A stretch of DNA of 64,000 nt from contig JAEEIV010000089.1 of NCBI GenBank assembly GCA_016281555.1, positions 1 through 64,000 on the forward strand, in the 5' to 3' direction. The first letter of the stretch is position 1. Every line of letters starts with the position of its first letter. A model generated the notes under the pieces. It saw nothing but the letters and a program-made list of their open reading frames with translations, was not told where the DNA came from and did not search any database. This DNA is from Lachnospiraceae bacterium (GTDB taxonomy: Bacteria > Bacillota > Clostridia > Lachnospirales > Lachnospiraceae). The position numbers were made by a program, and so were the translations under genes. Of the stretch, positions 8,371 through 18,826 are shown one piece after another.

Positions 8371-9779
8371 TGGACTATCGCGATCCGGCTCCGGAGTACG
8401 CACCGGTCCCGAAGGACTACGAAGCGAATCCGGAGGAGTTTTCCACGGCACCCGAAATACCGAGTACGGTGTCCGAGGAAGAAAAAGAATATGAGTACCG
8501 GACCGGAGAAGAGACTTCGGGAAGCCGCCGTGCGTCGAAATTCAAGCGTGCGCTGCTGATACAGGCCGCCGCCGTGATGGTCGGCGCGGTCGTGATCCTG
8601 GACGGATTCGGCGTGGATCATCTCGGAATGGATGCGTTGATCGGCGATCACGATAGATGGGAAGAGCCGTGGGATGAGCCGAATGACGAGCCGTGGGACG
8701 AACCGACGTATGACGATCGCGCAGTGGAAGAGTTCCCCGAAAAGGACTCTAAATGGCCGACCCGGGTGAACGTGCACGGTCATGTGACCTACAACGTGAC
8801 CGGAGAAACCTTTGACTTTGACTTCCAGACCAATGAGGACTTCTCCTATGACGACGGCATGAAGGACGTCCGGAGCCGGGTGCGTTCGCTCGGCGCCGAT
8901 CCGGACAGCATGGAACTTGTGGAAGCGAAGAACTCCGGCGGATCGTCATTGCAGAAGAGCGACGACGCGATCATTGTCGGCAGCGGAGATTCGCCGGAAA
9001 GCATCTATCTCGCATCGGGCGAGCTCTGGTGGGAATACGACCGCGAGGAGTGGTATGAAGTTGATGCTTCGGGCACTTCGTATACCGATTCGTTCCCGGA
9101 ACTTCCGAATCCGGATCCCGATTTTGCGGGTGACTACGCCTGGGCGGGAAGCGGTTCCGAAGAGTACCTGATTCTGGAAGACGATGCCGGAACGCACTTC
9201 CTGGTCGCCGGCACCTACTATACGAGCAGAGGACAGGAAATCTATCCGGGTGATTCCTCCGTGTATTACGATCGCGAGAGAAATACGCTGGTGCTGAATT
9301 ATTACTTCGGCAATCATCTGGACGCGAACGTGATGGGCAACGGGTTTACGATCGAGCTTCACGGCGAGAACGAGATCGGATCCATTCGGATCTACGGCGC
9401 GATGTACGGCGGTAGCGTGACCTTCACGGGCGACGGCAGTCTGAAGATCAATCCGGACAAACGAAGCGAGTACGGGCTTCATCTGGCCTGTGAGGACAGC
9501 GAGTCCTGCATCATGGTCGACCGGGAGGCGACAGTGGAGATCTCCGGTCAGTATGCAGTCGTCGTTGACGACACCCTGCTGGACAATGCGATCTTCACAC
9601 TGGAGCCGATCGCGATCACGGACGACACTTCATTCGGATCCTTAAGCGTGTCGACGGCGGCACGCGTGGATGAGCGCGGCAATGTGGTCGCCGACCCGGA
9701 CGGCCGGACGCTCTATCAGGGCACCGTGATCGACGCGTTTGGAAATCGCGCCGAGTATGTGAAGTTCGCTCCGAAATGA
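8370..9779 (+). CDS. Membrane-anchored protein of unknown function with acidic repeat and beta-rich C-terminus
   Basis: One TM after a cytoplasmic basic stretch; WDEP repeats; overlaps the mscS-family stop (TAATG). Confidence 0.6.
   Translation: MDYRDPAPEYAPVPKDYEANPEEFSTAPEIPSTVSEEEKEYEYRTGEETSGSRRASKFKRALLIQAAAVMVGAVVILDGFGVDHLGMDALIGDHDRWEEPWDEPNDEPWDEPTYDDRAVEEFPEKDSKWPTRVNVHGHVTYNVTGETFDFDFQTNEDFSYDDGMKDVRSRVRSLGADPDSMELVEAKNSGGSSLQKSDDAIIVGSGDSPESIYLASGELWWEYDREEWYEVDASGTSYTDSFPELPNPDPDFAGDYAWAGSGSEEYLILEDDAGTHFLVAGTYYTSRGQEIYPGDSSVYYDRERNTLVLNYYFGNHLDANVMGNGFTIELHGENEIGSIRIYGAMYGGSVTFTGDGSLKINPDKRSEYGLHLACEDSESCIMVDREATVEISGQYAVVVDDTLLDNAIFTLEPIAITDDTSFGSLSVSTAARVDERGNVVADPDGRTLYQGTVIDAFGNRAEYVKFAPK
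8661..8705 (+). repeat. Short tandem repeat encoding (W/N)DEP units
   Basis: gaagagccg tgggatgagccg aatgacgagccg tgggacgaaccg: about four degenerate 12-bp units. Confidence 0.7.
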
Positions 9780-9800
9780 GGCGAACGGTCGAAACAAAGG

Positions 9801-9829
9801 TTGACAAGGCAGGCGTTCTGGGGTAAAAT
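9801..9829 (+). promoter_or_regulatory. SigA-type promoter
   Basis: TTGACA, 17 nt, TAAAAT. Confidence 0.75.
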
Positions 9830-9880
9830 TACTTATCATTGCTTTTGATGTACGAAGAGTATCAGAAGAAGGGAATTGAC

Positions 9881-10564
9881 ATGAGAGAGAACTCGAAAGT
9901 TTTTAAAAGCATTGTCTTGGTTCTGGCGGCAGTCATGATTGCTGCGATGTTCAGTGCGTGCCGGGTGGATCTCAGCGGTTACGAAACCGTAATCTTCGGT
10001 GAATTTGAACAGGACGGAAAACTGGAAAACGGTCAGGAACCGTTGGAGTGGATCATCCTGGAGCGGACGGCGGATGAAGTGGTCATGGCCACGAAATACG
10101 GCGTATTTGCGAAGGACTATTACATCGGATCCACGAAAAAAGGCGCCGTGGTTTCCTGGGATGATTCTTCTCTCCGGAAATGGGTGAGAAATACGTTCTA
10201 TAAGAAGACGTTTTCGGACGAACAGAAAAAATACATCATCGACCAGGAATTCACTGACGAAGTGACCGGGAAAAAACTCAAGGATCACGTGTCGTTACTG
10301 ACCGTGGAAGAAGCCCGGAAATACTTCCCGTCGGACAAGGCGAGACTGCTGGAGGAGACCGAGTACGCGAACCTGTCGAAGGCATATAAGAACACCTTCA
10401 CGCAGAGCGGCTGGTGGTGGCTCCGCGACATGGGCGAAAAGGAAGGAAGCGCGGCGTTCGTGAATTCTTTCGGCGCGATCATCACGGGCGGCAACTATGC
10501 CTGCTACGAGCACGCGCTGGTTCGCCTGATCGTTCACATCAAACCCGAGGCATTGCAGCAGTAA
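9881..10564 (+). CDS. DUF6273-like lipoprotein
   Basis: Signal peptide and lipobox MFSAC; EWIILERTADEVVMATKYG, SLRKWVRNTFYKKTFSDEQK and WWWLRD pattern. Confidence 0.65.
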   Translation: MRENSKVFKSIVLVLAAVMIAAMFSACRVDLSGYETVIFGEFEQDGKLENGQEPLEWIILERTADEVVMATKYGVFAKDYYIGSTKKGAVVSWDDSSLRKWVRNTFYKKTFSDEQKKYIIDQEFTDEVTGKKLKDHVSLLTVEEARKYFPSDKARLLEETEYANLSKAYKNTFTQSGWWWLRDMGEKEGSAAFVNSFGAIITGGNYACYEHALVRLIVHIKPEALQQ

Positions 10565-10584
10565 TCATTAATTGAAAAGGATAG

Positions 10585-10623
10585 CACGGCAGGCGGCCAT
10601 CGAGGTCGCCTGCCGCTCTTTTA
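10585..10623 (+). terminator. Intrinsic terminator
   Basis: CGGCAGGCG...CGCCTGCCG followed by CTCTTTT. Confidence 0.75.
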
Positions 10624-10639
10624 GAAAACGGGAGGTTCC

Positions 10640-12424
10640 ATGAAGGAACGCTGGCTCGAACATGTGAAAAAGGCGGATTTCGCGGCGTGGGGCCGGGCGC
10701 TCGGCGTCTCGCCGCTCATTGCCCGGATATTGAAGAACCGCGGGATCGATACGGTGGAAGAGGCGGATCATTTTCTGCATGACACGCTGGAGGACCTGCC
10801 GGATCCCGGCCGTTTTCCTGAGTTTTCGCTTGCAGCATCCGTCGTGCTTCAGGCGGTCCGCGACGGATTGCCGATCGCCATTTCGAGCGATTTCGACGCG
10901 GACGGCATCTTCGCGGCAATGATCCTGAAAGAAGGCCTCGAGACCGTCGGCGGGAAGGTGTTCGTGTTCATCCCGGACCGGATGAAAGAAGGGTACGGGC
11001 TCAACAAGCGGATCATCGACGATGCCTTGGAGACCGGTGCAGGTCTCATTCTGACCTGCGACAACGGGATCGCGGCCATGGACGAGGTGGCCTATGCGAA
11101 GGAAAAAGGACTGAAGGTCGTGATCACGGATCACCATGAAGTCCAGTTTGAAGACGGTGAAGAAGGACGGAAGTACCTCATTCCTGAGGCGGATGCGGTG
11201 CTGGACCCGAAATGTCCGGATGCGACTTATCCGTTCCGGTATCTCTGCGGCGCCGGAGTCGCGTTCCGGCTGATCCAGCTCATCTACGAGAAGAGCGGTA
11301 TTCCGGTTTCGCGCTCGTACGCGCTGCTTGATTACGCGGCCATTGCCACGGTTGCGGACGTCGTGGAATTATCCGGGGAAAACCGGATCATTGTCCGGGC
11401 GGGGCTGGAACGGCTCCGGAAAGCGGAGCGGGTGCCCTTGCGGGCTTTGTTCCATGCACTGGGGATCCCGCCGGCGGAGATCGAAGCGCGCCACATCGGG
11501 TTCCGGATCGCGCCGTGTTTTAATACGATGGGACGGATCTCGGACATCCGGGAGGCCGTGGAATTCCTGTCCGTGAAGGATCCGGAGGCAGCGGCGAAAA
11601 AAGCGGAAGAGATCGTGGCGCTGAACGATCTTCGGAAAGCGCTCATGGAAGAAGGGATCCGGAAGGCGGAAGAAACGATCCGGAACGAAGGCATGGCGGA
11701 AGACCGCGTGATCGTGGCCGTCGTCCCGGACGTTCACCAGAGCATTGCGGGGATCATTGCCGGGAAACTGAAGGAGAAGTATTACCGTCCGGTCTTCGTG
11801 CTGACGAAGGCGGAAGAACCGGGACTGTTGAAGGGATCCGGGCGGTCGATCGAAGGCTATCATATGCTTGAAGCACTGATGGCGGTGAAATCCCTCATCG
11901 TCCGCGGCGGCGGGCACGCGATGGCGGCGGGCGTCACGGTCGAAGAAGCGAAGGCGGAAGCGTTCCGGAAAGCGCTGAACGAACGGTCTGAACTTACGGA
12001 AGAGGAACTGACGCCGACGGTCATGATCGACGCCAGAGCACCGCTTGCTTATTTCACGCCGCAAACCGTGCAGGAACTGAGGATCCTGGAGCCGCACGGC
12101 GTCGGAAATCCGAGGCCGGTCTTTGCCCGGGCGGATTTCACCGTGGAACGGATCCGGCCGATCGAGGGAAAGAATGCGTTGCAATTACTGTTGAACGACG
12201 GCACTGCGCGGCGCCGGGCGGTTTATTTCGGCGATCCGGAAGAAGTCCTCGGCGTGATCCGGGAGAATTACGGCGAAGAGGCGATCGGACGTCTGCAGCG
12301 CGGCACCGGTCCCGGCGTGGAACTAGCGTTTACTTTTGTTCCGAAACTTGACAGCTTCCGGGGTGAACTCAAGGTTGAGTTCCAGTGTCGAAATTGTTGC
12401 AGGGTACGGAAAAAAGTGGTATAA
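10640..12424 (+). CDS. recJ: Single-stranded-DNA-specific exonuclease RecJ
   Basis: SSDFDADGIFAAMIL, CDNGIAA, VITDHHE, GSGRS and GGHAMAAG DHH/DHHA1 motifs. Confidence 0.95.
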   Translation: MKERWLEHVKKADFAAWGRALGVSPLIARILKNRGIDTVEEADHFLHDTLEDLPDPGRFPEFSLAASVVLQAVRDGLPIAISSDFDADGIFAAMILKEGLETVGGKVFVFIPDRMKEGYGLNKRIIDDALETGAGLILTCDNGIAAMDEVAYAKEKGLKVVITDHHEVQFEDGEEGRKYLIPEADAVLDPKCPDATYPFRYLCGAGVAFRLIQLIYEKSGIPVSRSYALLDYAAIATVADVVELSGENRIIVRAGLERLRKAERVPLRALFHALGIPPAEIEARHIGFRIAPCFNTMGRISDIREAVEFLSVKDPEAAAKKAEEIVALNDLRKALMEEGIRKAEETIRNEGMAEDRVIVAVVPDVHQSIAGIIAGKLKEKYYRPVFVLTKAEEPGLLKGSGRSIEGYHMLEALMAVKSLIVRGGGHAMAAGVTVEEAKAEAFRKALNERSELTEEELTPTVMIDARAPLAYFTPQTVQELRILEPHGVGNPRPVFARADFTVERIRPIEGKNALQLLLNDGTARRRAVYFGDPEEVLGVIRENYGEEAIGRLQRGTGPGVELAFTFVPKLDSFRGELKVEFQCRNCCRVRKKVV

Positions 12425-12425
12425 T
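12397..12425 (+). promoter_or_regulatory. SigA-type promoter for rel within recJ 3' end
   Basis: TTGCAG, 17 nt, TATAAT. Confidence 0.65.
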
Positions 12426-12463
12426 CTCTTAGTTATTCATTTTGGAAAGAAAGGAGGAGCGGT

Positions 12464-14758
12464 ATGGCTGAGAATAAAAACAATGATGCGGTCGTGCAGG
12501 AAACGCTGGATTCCGAGATCCGGATCCCGAAGCCTGCGGATTACGTGCCGGCGGATGCCCTGTTTCAGAATCTGATGCGGGAAATACAGAAATACCATCC
12601 CTCCGACGACCTTTCCATCATTGAAAAAGCCTATCGGATGGCGGCGGAAGCGCACAAGGACCAGAAGCGGAAATCCGGCGAGCCTTACATCATTCATCCG
12701 CTCAATGTGGCGCTGATCCTGGCGGAACTCGAACTCGACAAGGAGACGATCATTGCCGGGCTGCTGCACGACGTCGTCGAGGATACGGAGCTGACGCTTG
12801 CGGACGTGGAACGGGAATTCGGCGGGGAAGTCGCAAACCTCGTCGAGGGCGTCACGAAGATTACGCAGATCGACTGGGGCATGGACAAGGAAGACATCGA
12901 GGCGGAGAACCTTCGGAAGATGTTCATGGCCATGGCGAAGGACATCCGGGTGATCCTGGTCAAACTCGCCGACCGGTTGCACAACATGCGCACCTACCAG
13001 TACTGGTCGCCGGAGACGCAGAAGCGGAAGGCCAAGGAGACGATGGATATCTTTTCTCCTGTCGCGGACCGCCTCGGTATCAGCAAGATCAAGATCGAGC
13101 TGGACGACCGGTCGCTCGCGATCCTGCATCCGGAGGTCGTGGAGGACCTGACGAAGAAACTGCAGAGCTCGCATGCGGACCGCGAGGTGTTCATTGCCGG
13201 GAAGAAGGCGGAGATCAGCGAGCGGCTCGAGAAAGAACACATCAAGGCGGACGTGTTCGGGCGGGCGAAACACCTCTTCAGTATTTACAAGAAGATGCTC
13301 CAGCAGAATAAGACGCTGGAGCAGGTATACGATATTTTCGCGATCCGCGTGCTCGTCGACGACGTCATTGACTGCTACGCGGCGCTCGGAATCGTGCATG
13401 AAATGTACAAGCCGCTGCCCGGCAGGTTCAAAGACTACATTGCCATGCCGAAACCGAATATGTACCAGTCGCTGCATACGACGGTCATCGGTTCCGACGG
13501 CGTGCCCTTTGAGATCCAGATCCGGACCTTCGAGATGCACCGCACTGCGGAATACGGCATCGCGGCGCACTGGAAATACAAGGAAAAAGGGTCGGTCGAG
13601 GCCGGGAAGAACGCGGAAGAGCAGAAACTGGCGTGGCTTCGTTCCATTATGGACTGGCAGACGACCGACAGCAAGGAATTCGTGAACCTCGTGAAGGAGG
13701 ACTTCGACCTCTTTTCCGGCTCGGTCTACTGCTTTACTCCGAACGGCGAAGTGAAGACCCTGCCCTCCGGTTCCTGCACGATCGACTTTGCCTATGCGAT
13801 CCACTCTGCGGTCGGAAACCGTATGGTCGGCGCGAAGGTGAACGGTCAGCTCGTTCCGATCGAATATGAAGTACAGAACGGCGACCGGATCGAGATCATG
13901 ACGAGCCAGAATTCGCGCGGCCCGTCCATGGACTGGCTGAAGATCGTGAAGAGCGCCCAGGCGAGAAACAAGATCAATCAGTGGTTCAAGGCGCAGAACA
14001 AGGAAGACAACATACAGCGCGGCAAGGACATGTTCGCCGCGTACTGCAAGGCGAAGAGCATCAACGTTTCGGAGGTCACGAAACCGAAATACATCGAAGC
14101 CTGTCTGTCGAAATACCGGTATCCTGACTGGGATTCCGTCATGGCGGCCATCGGCCGGGGCGGCTTGAAGGAAGGGCAGATCGTCAATAAGCTTCTCGAC
14201 GAGGAGAAGAAGGAGACGAAGGCAAATCTGACCGACGAGGACATCTTAAAGAGCATTGAGGAAAACGGCCACGTGCATGTCACGTCCTCGAAGAAAGGCC
14301 ACGGCATCGTCGTGGAAGGCCTGCAGGACCTTTCGGTCCGGTTCTCACATTGCTGCAATCCGGTCCCCGGAGACGAGATCGTCGGCTACATCACGCGCGG
14401 CCGCGGCATTTCGGTGCACCGCACGGACTGCCCGAACATCATGTCATTGCCGGACAATGAAAAGAACCGCATCATTCCGGCCGAGTGGTCCGAAGAAGCG
14501 GAGTCCGAAGGCGGCGGCAAGTACCTCACGCACATCAAGATCTTCTGCCAGAACCGGATCGGCCTGTTCGCCGACGTGTCCCGCGTCATGACGGAGAACA
14601 ACATCGACATCATGGCGGCGTCCTCCCGGACGAACAAACAGGGCAATGCCACGATCGAACTGACCTTTGAGGTCGGCGGCATCGACGAAGTGGAGCGCTT
14701 GACGGCGCGGCTTCGCCAGATTTCCGGCATCGTGGACATCGAAAGGAGCGCGGGCTGA
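12464..14758 (+). CDS. rel: Bifunctional (p)ppGpp synthetase/hydrolase
   Basis: HD motif LLHDVVEDTE, synthetase YQSLHTTVIG, TGS and C-terminal ACT domains. Confidence 0.96.
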   Translation: MAENKNNDAVVQETLDSEIRIPKPADYVPADALFQNLMREIQKYHPSDDLSIIEKAYRMAAEAHKDQKRKSGEPYIIHPLNVALILAELELDKETIIAGLLHDVVEDTELTLADVEREFGGEVANLVEGVTKITQIDWGMDKEDIEAENLRKMFMAMAKDIRVILVKLADRLHNMRTYQYWSPETQKRKAKETMDIFSPVADRLGISKIKIELDDRSLAILHPEVVEDLTKKLQSSHADREVFIAGKKAEISERLEKEHIKADVFGRAKHLFSIYKKMLQQNKTLEQVYDIFAIRVLVDDVIDCYAALGIVHEMYKPLPGRFKDYIAMPKPNMYQSLHTTVIGSDGVPFEIQIRTFEMHRTAEYGIAAHWKYKEKGSVEAGKNAEEQKLAWLRSIMDWQTTDSKEFVNLVKEDFDLFSGSVYCFTPNGEVKTLPSGSCTIDFAYAIHSAVGNRMVGAKVNGQLVPIEYEVQNGDRIEIMTSQNSRGPSMDWLKIVKSAQARNKINQWFKAQNKEDNIQRGKDMFAAYCKAKSINVSEVTKPKYIEACLSKYRYPDWDSVMAAIGRGGLKEGQIVNKLLDEEKKETKANLTDEDILKSIEENGHVHVTSSKKGHGIVVEGLQDLSVRFSHCCNPVPGDEIVGYITRGRGISVHRTDCPNIMSLPDNEKNRIIPAEWSEEAESEGGGKYLTHIKIFCQNRIGLFADVSRVMTENNIDIMAASSRTNKQGNATIELTFEVGGIDEVERLTARLRQISGIVDIERSAG

Positions 14759-15393
14759 TGATCCGGGTGGAGACGCTGGTCCTCGGCGGACTGGAGACGA
14801 ACTGCTATCTCGCCTGGAATCCGGACACGAAGCGCGGGTTTCTGGTGGACCCGGGCTCGGATCCGGAACGGATCCTCGATGAGATCCGGGAACGCGGACT
14901 GAAGATCGAGGCGATCTTATTAACGCACGGCCATTTCGATCATATGCTGGCGGTGCCGGACCTGAAACCGGTGCTTTCCGTGAAGGTGTATTGCGGCGTT
15001 TCGGAGGCGGAAGTCCTCCGGGACCCGAAACTGAATCTTTCACCGGCCTATGCCGGCGTCGTCACGCTCGAACCGGACGTGACGCTTTCTGACGGGGAGG
15101 AGACGGACGTTGCCGGATTCCGGGTCAGGACGCTCGAAACGCCCGGACATACGAAGGGATCGGTATCCTATTATCTCCCGGAAGAAAACCTCGTGTTTTC
15201 CGGCGATACGCTGTTTTGCGAGACGTTCGGAAACACGAAACTTCCGACGGGTTCGTTCCCGGACATCATTGAGTCCGTCCGGAACAAGCTGCTCACGCTT
15301 CCGGATGAGACGCGCGTCCTTCCGGGACACGACATGGAAACGACGGTGGCGCATGAGAAACGGTACAATCCGTTGAAAGGGTATTCGTTTTGA
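14758..15393 (+). CDS. MBL-fold metallo-hydrolase (glyoxalase II-like)
   Basis: LTHGHFDHM, TPGHTKGS, FSGDTLF and LPGHD motifs. Confidence 0.92.
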   Translation: MIRVETLVLGGLETNCYLAWNPDTKRGFLVDPGSDPERILDEIRERGLKIEAILLTHGHFDHMLAVPDLKPVLSVKVYCGVSEAEVLRDPKLNLSPAYAGVVTLEPDVTLSDGEETDVAGFRVRTLETPGHTKGSVSYYLPEENLVFSGDTLFCETFGNTKLPTGSFPDIIESVRNKLLTLPDETRVLPGHDMETTVAHEKRYNPLKGYSF

Positions 15394-16844
15394 AACTGCT
15401 GCTCGGCTCCAATCTCTATGAATACGACATCCGGGGACTCCTGCAGGCGTTTTTTCCCTGGGAAAAGTTTGTGACGGACGAGGCGGCTCCTGACCGGGAC
15501 TGCCTGTCCGTTTTCTTTACGGAAGGCGCGGGGGACGGCGGATGCGACCTCGCGGAACTTGCGTTTTCGTACGGCGGAACGGAGCGGAAGGAACGGATCT
15601 CGCTCTGCCTTTCCGACGTGAAAACCGCGAAAAGCGCGTTGAAGAGGACCTTATACCGCATGCTTTCGGACGCGACGGGGAAGACGCTGCCGTGGGGGAC
15701 GCTGACCGGCATCCGTCCGACAAAGATCGCGATGGATATCCTCGTGCACGGCGGCAATGAGGCGGAAGTCCTCCGCCACATGAAGGAAGACCTGCTCGTT
15801 TCCGACCGGAAAGCACGGCTTTCTCTGGAAATCGCTGAACGGGAGAGGGCAATGCTTTCCCGTCTCACCACGGAAGGCATCAGTCTGTACGTCGGCGTTC
15901 CGTTCTGCCCGACGACCTGTCTCTACTGTTCTTTTTCCTCATTCACGATCGGCGCGTACGAAAAAAGGGTGCCGGAATACATTGACGCGGTCTGCCGTGA
16001 ACTGGACGTGATCCGGGAACTCTTCCCCGACACGCCGGTCCACAGCGTTTATTTCGGCGGGGGTACGCCGACCTCGCTTTCCGCGGAAGCATTGGCCGTG
16101 CTCCTTAAAAAAGTGGAGGACACGTTCGACCTGTCCGAAACTCTGGAGTGGACGGTGGAAGCGGGCCGGCCGGATTCGGTGACGGAAGAGAAACTGGCCA
16201 TGCTGAAACGGTTTCCGGTCACGCGGATCTCCGTCAACCCGCAGACCCTGCATCAGAAGACGCTCGATCTTATCGGACGGAAGCATACCGTGGAAGACTT
16301 TTACCGCGCCTTTTCGCTTGCGAGAAACGCGGGATTCGATAACATCAATACCGATCTCATTTTCGGACTTCCCGGCGAGACCGCGGAAGACATTCGGGAA
16401 ACCATATTCGGGATCCGCGAACTGCATCCCGATTCCGTCACGGTGCATTCCCTCGCCATCAAGCGTTCCTCCCGGCTGAATCTTATGAAGGACGTGTACG
16501 AACATTACCGGATGGAGAACACGGACGGTCTCATGTCGTTCACGGAAGACGTCTTAAGAGAAGCCGGCCTGAAGCCGTATTACCTGTACCGTCAGAAAAA
16601 CATGTCGGGAAATCTCGAAAACGTCGGCTATGCGGCGGAAGGAAAAGAGTGCTTTTACAACGTCCTCATCATGGAGGAGATCGAATCCATCCCGGCAGCG
16701 GGCGCCGGCGCCTCTTCGAAGCGGGTGTCGGGAGACCGGATCACGCGCGCGGCCAATGCGCACGACGTCGACACCTATTTAAAGAACTTCGATGAAATGA
16801 TGGAGCGGAAGCGGAACCTGTTCGGCGAAGAGATCCGTCCCTGA
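15390..16844 (+). CDS. hemZ: Coproporphyrinogen dehydrogenase HemZ (radical SAM)
   Basis: CPTTCLYCSF (CxxxCxxC), FGGGTPTSL, LTGIRPTKI; position after rel/MBL typical of Firmicutes. Confidence 0.93.
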   Translation: MKLLLGSNLYEYDIRGLLQAFFPWEKFVTDEAAPDRDCLSVFFTEGAGDGGCDLAELAFSYGGTERKERISLCLSDVKTAKSALKRTLYRMLSDATGKTLPWGTLTGIRPTKIAMDILVHGGNEAEVLRHMKEDLLVSDRKARLSLEIAERERAMLSRLTTEGISLYVGVPFCPTTCLYCSFSSFTIGAYEKRVPEYIDAVCRELDVIRELFPDTPVHSVYFGGGTPTSLSAEALAVLLKKVEDTFDLSETLEWTVEAGRPDSVTEEKLAMLKRFPVTRISVNPQTLHQKTLDLIGRKHTVEDFYRAFSLARNAGFDNINTDLIFGLPGETAEDIRETIFGIRELHPDSVTVHSLAIKRSSRLNLMKDVYEHYRMENTDGLMSFTEDVLREAGLKPYYLYRQKNMSGNLENVGYAAEGKECFYNVLIMEEIESIPAAGAGASSKRVSGDRITRAANAHDVDTYLKNFDEMMERKRNLFGEEIRP

Positions 16845-17109
16845 ACAAACAACCGACCCGGGGGGAACCCCGGGCCGGCCGTTCAAAGAAAAGGGGGAGT
16901 ACTTTTGTCAGTTCGCACCGACCTTTAAGCATCTTCACTATAACAGGTGATTGTGTCTTATTTGTGAAATCTTGCAAAACACTTTTTTATTCACCGTTTT
17001 TTCACTTTCTCCTGATAGAGTGGCAGTGTCAGAAGAACAGTTCATGCCGAAGAAAACGGCACCTTACGGCCGCCAGGGGGCAATCCCCGGAGAATCAGGA
17101 GATGACAAA

Positions 17110-18801
17110 ATGAAAAGAATTCTTGCGATACTGCTGTCAGTCATATTGCTGATGACGCTGTCTTCGTGCGGGCTCATTACCTCGCTCATCGGCAGCGGAT
17201 CGTCGGAGGCGGAGACGGATCCGGAGCCGGCGGTGAATACGGAGATCAATGCGAAGGAAGCGACAGGCGCTTTCTCGATCACTACGGAAGACGGCGCATT
17301 TACGGAAGACGGAAACGTCTATACTGTCACGGCGGCCGGGACCTACGTCCTTTCCGGCTATCTCGAAGGACAGGTCATTGTCGATTCCGGGGAAACGGGC
17401 GAGGTCGTGCTGGAACTCTCCGGTGTGACGATCACTTCCGGTGAAGATTCTCCGATCAAGATACTTTCGGCGTCCGACGTGGACGTTTCCGCGAAGAAAG
17501 ACACGGAGAATCTGATCAAGGACACGAGAAGCGCAAAGACCGCGGAAAACGACGATCAGGGAGAAGGTGCGATCTACGCGAAAACGGATCTGAAGATCAA
17601 GGGATCCGGGACATTGGTCGTGGAAGCGGGCTATAGCAACGGCATCCATACGACGAAAGACCTGACCATACAAAAAGTGACGCTGAAAGTCATTGCGAGG
17701 AATAATGCCCTGAAGGGCAATGATTCGATCACCGTGACGAGCGGAACGGTCGCGGCGATCTCCACGAACGGCGACGGCGTCAAGACGGAAAACACGGACG
17801 CGAACAAGAACGGCGTCACACGGGGAGACATTCTCCTCACCGGCGGCTCCGTCACGGTCTACGCTGCCGGAGACGGCTTCCAGTCCGCGCGCGATTTCGT
17901 GATGCAGGCGGGAGAAACCGAAACGCCGTCGGTCACGATCTACACGGGTTCTTACAGCGGTTATACGGCGTCCGACGCCTCCGTCACTTCCTATAAGGGC
18001 GTGAAGGTGCAGAATGAACTTTTGATCTCGGCAGGAGAGATCACGATCCAAAGCTTCGACGACGGCCTGCATGCGGATCAGGGCACCTCGCTCCTCGACG
18101 GCACGAAGGGCAAGGGAGACATTCTGATCTCGGGCGGAACCGTCACGATGAACGTATATGCGCCGGAGACCAAGACGGCCATGGGCCGCTCCGGCCCCGG
18201 CGGGTTCGGCGGTCCCGGGGGCTCGGGCCGACCTGGCAGTTCCGGCGGAGGGTTCCAGCCGCAGACGGTGGCCGGTGCGGACGCGATCCACGCCGACGGC
18301 GTTCTGACCGTATCCGGCGGAACGATCCGTATCGACAGCGCCTATGAAGGGATGGAAGCGAACGTGATCAACATTACCGGCGGAGAGACCGTGGTGGCCG
18401 CCAATGACGACGGCGTGAATGCATGCAAGGGCACTTCGACGCCTGCAGTGAACGTCACCGGCGGGCTTCTCGACGTCACGGTTTCTCCGAACGGAGATAC
18501 CGACGGCATCGACAGCAACGGCACCTATCTCCAGACCGGCGGGGTGGTCATTACCCGGGGACCGAGCAGCCAGATGGCGGCGGCGCTCGATGCCGACGGC
18601 TCGGTCACCGTTTCCGGCGGGACACTCATCGTACTGGGGTACGGCAGAGTTTCGACTTCCGGCGGCGTCCGGACGCAATCGCTCTCTCTGAATTCCCAGG
18701 GCAGCCACACGGTGAAGATCGACGGAACGACTTATTCGTTTACCAATGCATATTCTTACGGAACCACGACCTGCTACAGCGATCAGACGGTATCGCAATG
18801 A
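17110..18801 (+). CDS. Carbohydrate-binding domain-containing lipoprotein (Cthe_2159-like beta-helix)
   Basis: Lipobox TLSSC; VTAAGTYVLSGYLEGQVIVD, GEGAIYAKTDLKIKG, YSNGIHTTKDLTI and SDDGLHAD-type motifs; Gly/Pro-rich insert GPGGFGGPGGSGRPGSSGGG. Confidence 0.85.
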   Translation: MKRILAILLSVILLMTLSSCGLITSLIGSGSSEAETDPEPAVNTEINAKEATGAFSITTEDGAFTEDGNVYTVTAAGTYVLSGYLEGQVIVDSGETGEVVLELSGVTITSGEDSPIKILSASDVDVSAKKDTENLIKDTRSAKTAENDDQGEGAIYAKTDLKIKGSGTLVVEAGYSNGIHTTKDLTIQKVTLKVIARNNALKGNDSITVTSGTVAAISTNGDGVKTENTDANKNGVTRGDILLTGGSVTVYAAGDGFQSARDFVMQAGETETPSVTIYTGSYSGYTASDASVTSYKGVKVQNELLISAGEITIQSFDDGLHADQGTSLLDGTKGKGDILISGGTVTMNVYAPETKTAMGRSGPGGFGGPGGSGRPGSSGGGFQPQTVAGADAIHADGVLTVSGGTIRIDSAYEGMEANVINITGGETVVAANDDGVNACKGTSTPAVNVTGGLLDVTVSPNGDTDGIDSNGTYLQTGGVVITRGPSSQMAAALDADGSVTVSGGTLIVLGYGRVSTSGGVRTQSLSLNSQGSHTVKIDGTTYSFTNAYSYGTTTCYSDQTVSQ

Positions 18802-18826
18802 GCGGTCAAAGGGGAAAGGACCAATA

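Noticed and set aside
12437-13804. Long minus-strand ORF (455 aa) opposite rel
   Set aside because: Shadow ORF; composition non-protein-like and rel is unambiguous.
10640-16844. Complete recJ-apt-rel-MBL-hemZ-hisS-aspS block
   Set aside because: apt, hisS and aspS are not present here, so only the recJ-rel-MBL-hemZ part of the typical Clostridial arrangement can be claimed.
16857-16874. GC-rich hairpin cccgggg..ccccggg after hemZ as a terminator
   Set aside because: No T-tract follows on the + strand; may be a fold but termination is not supported.
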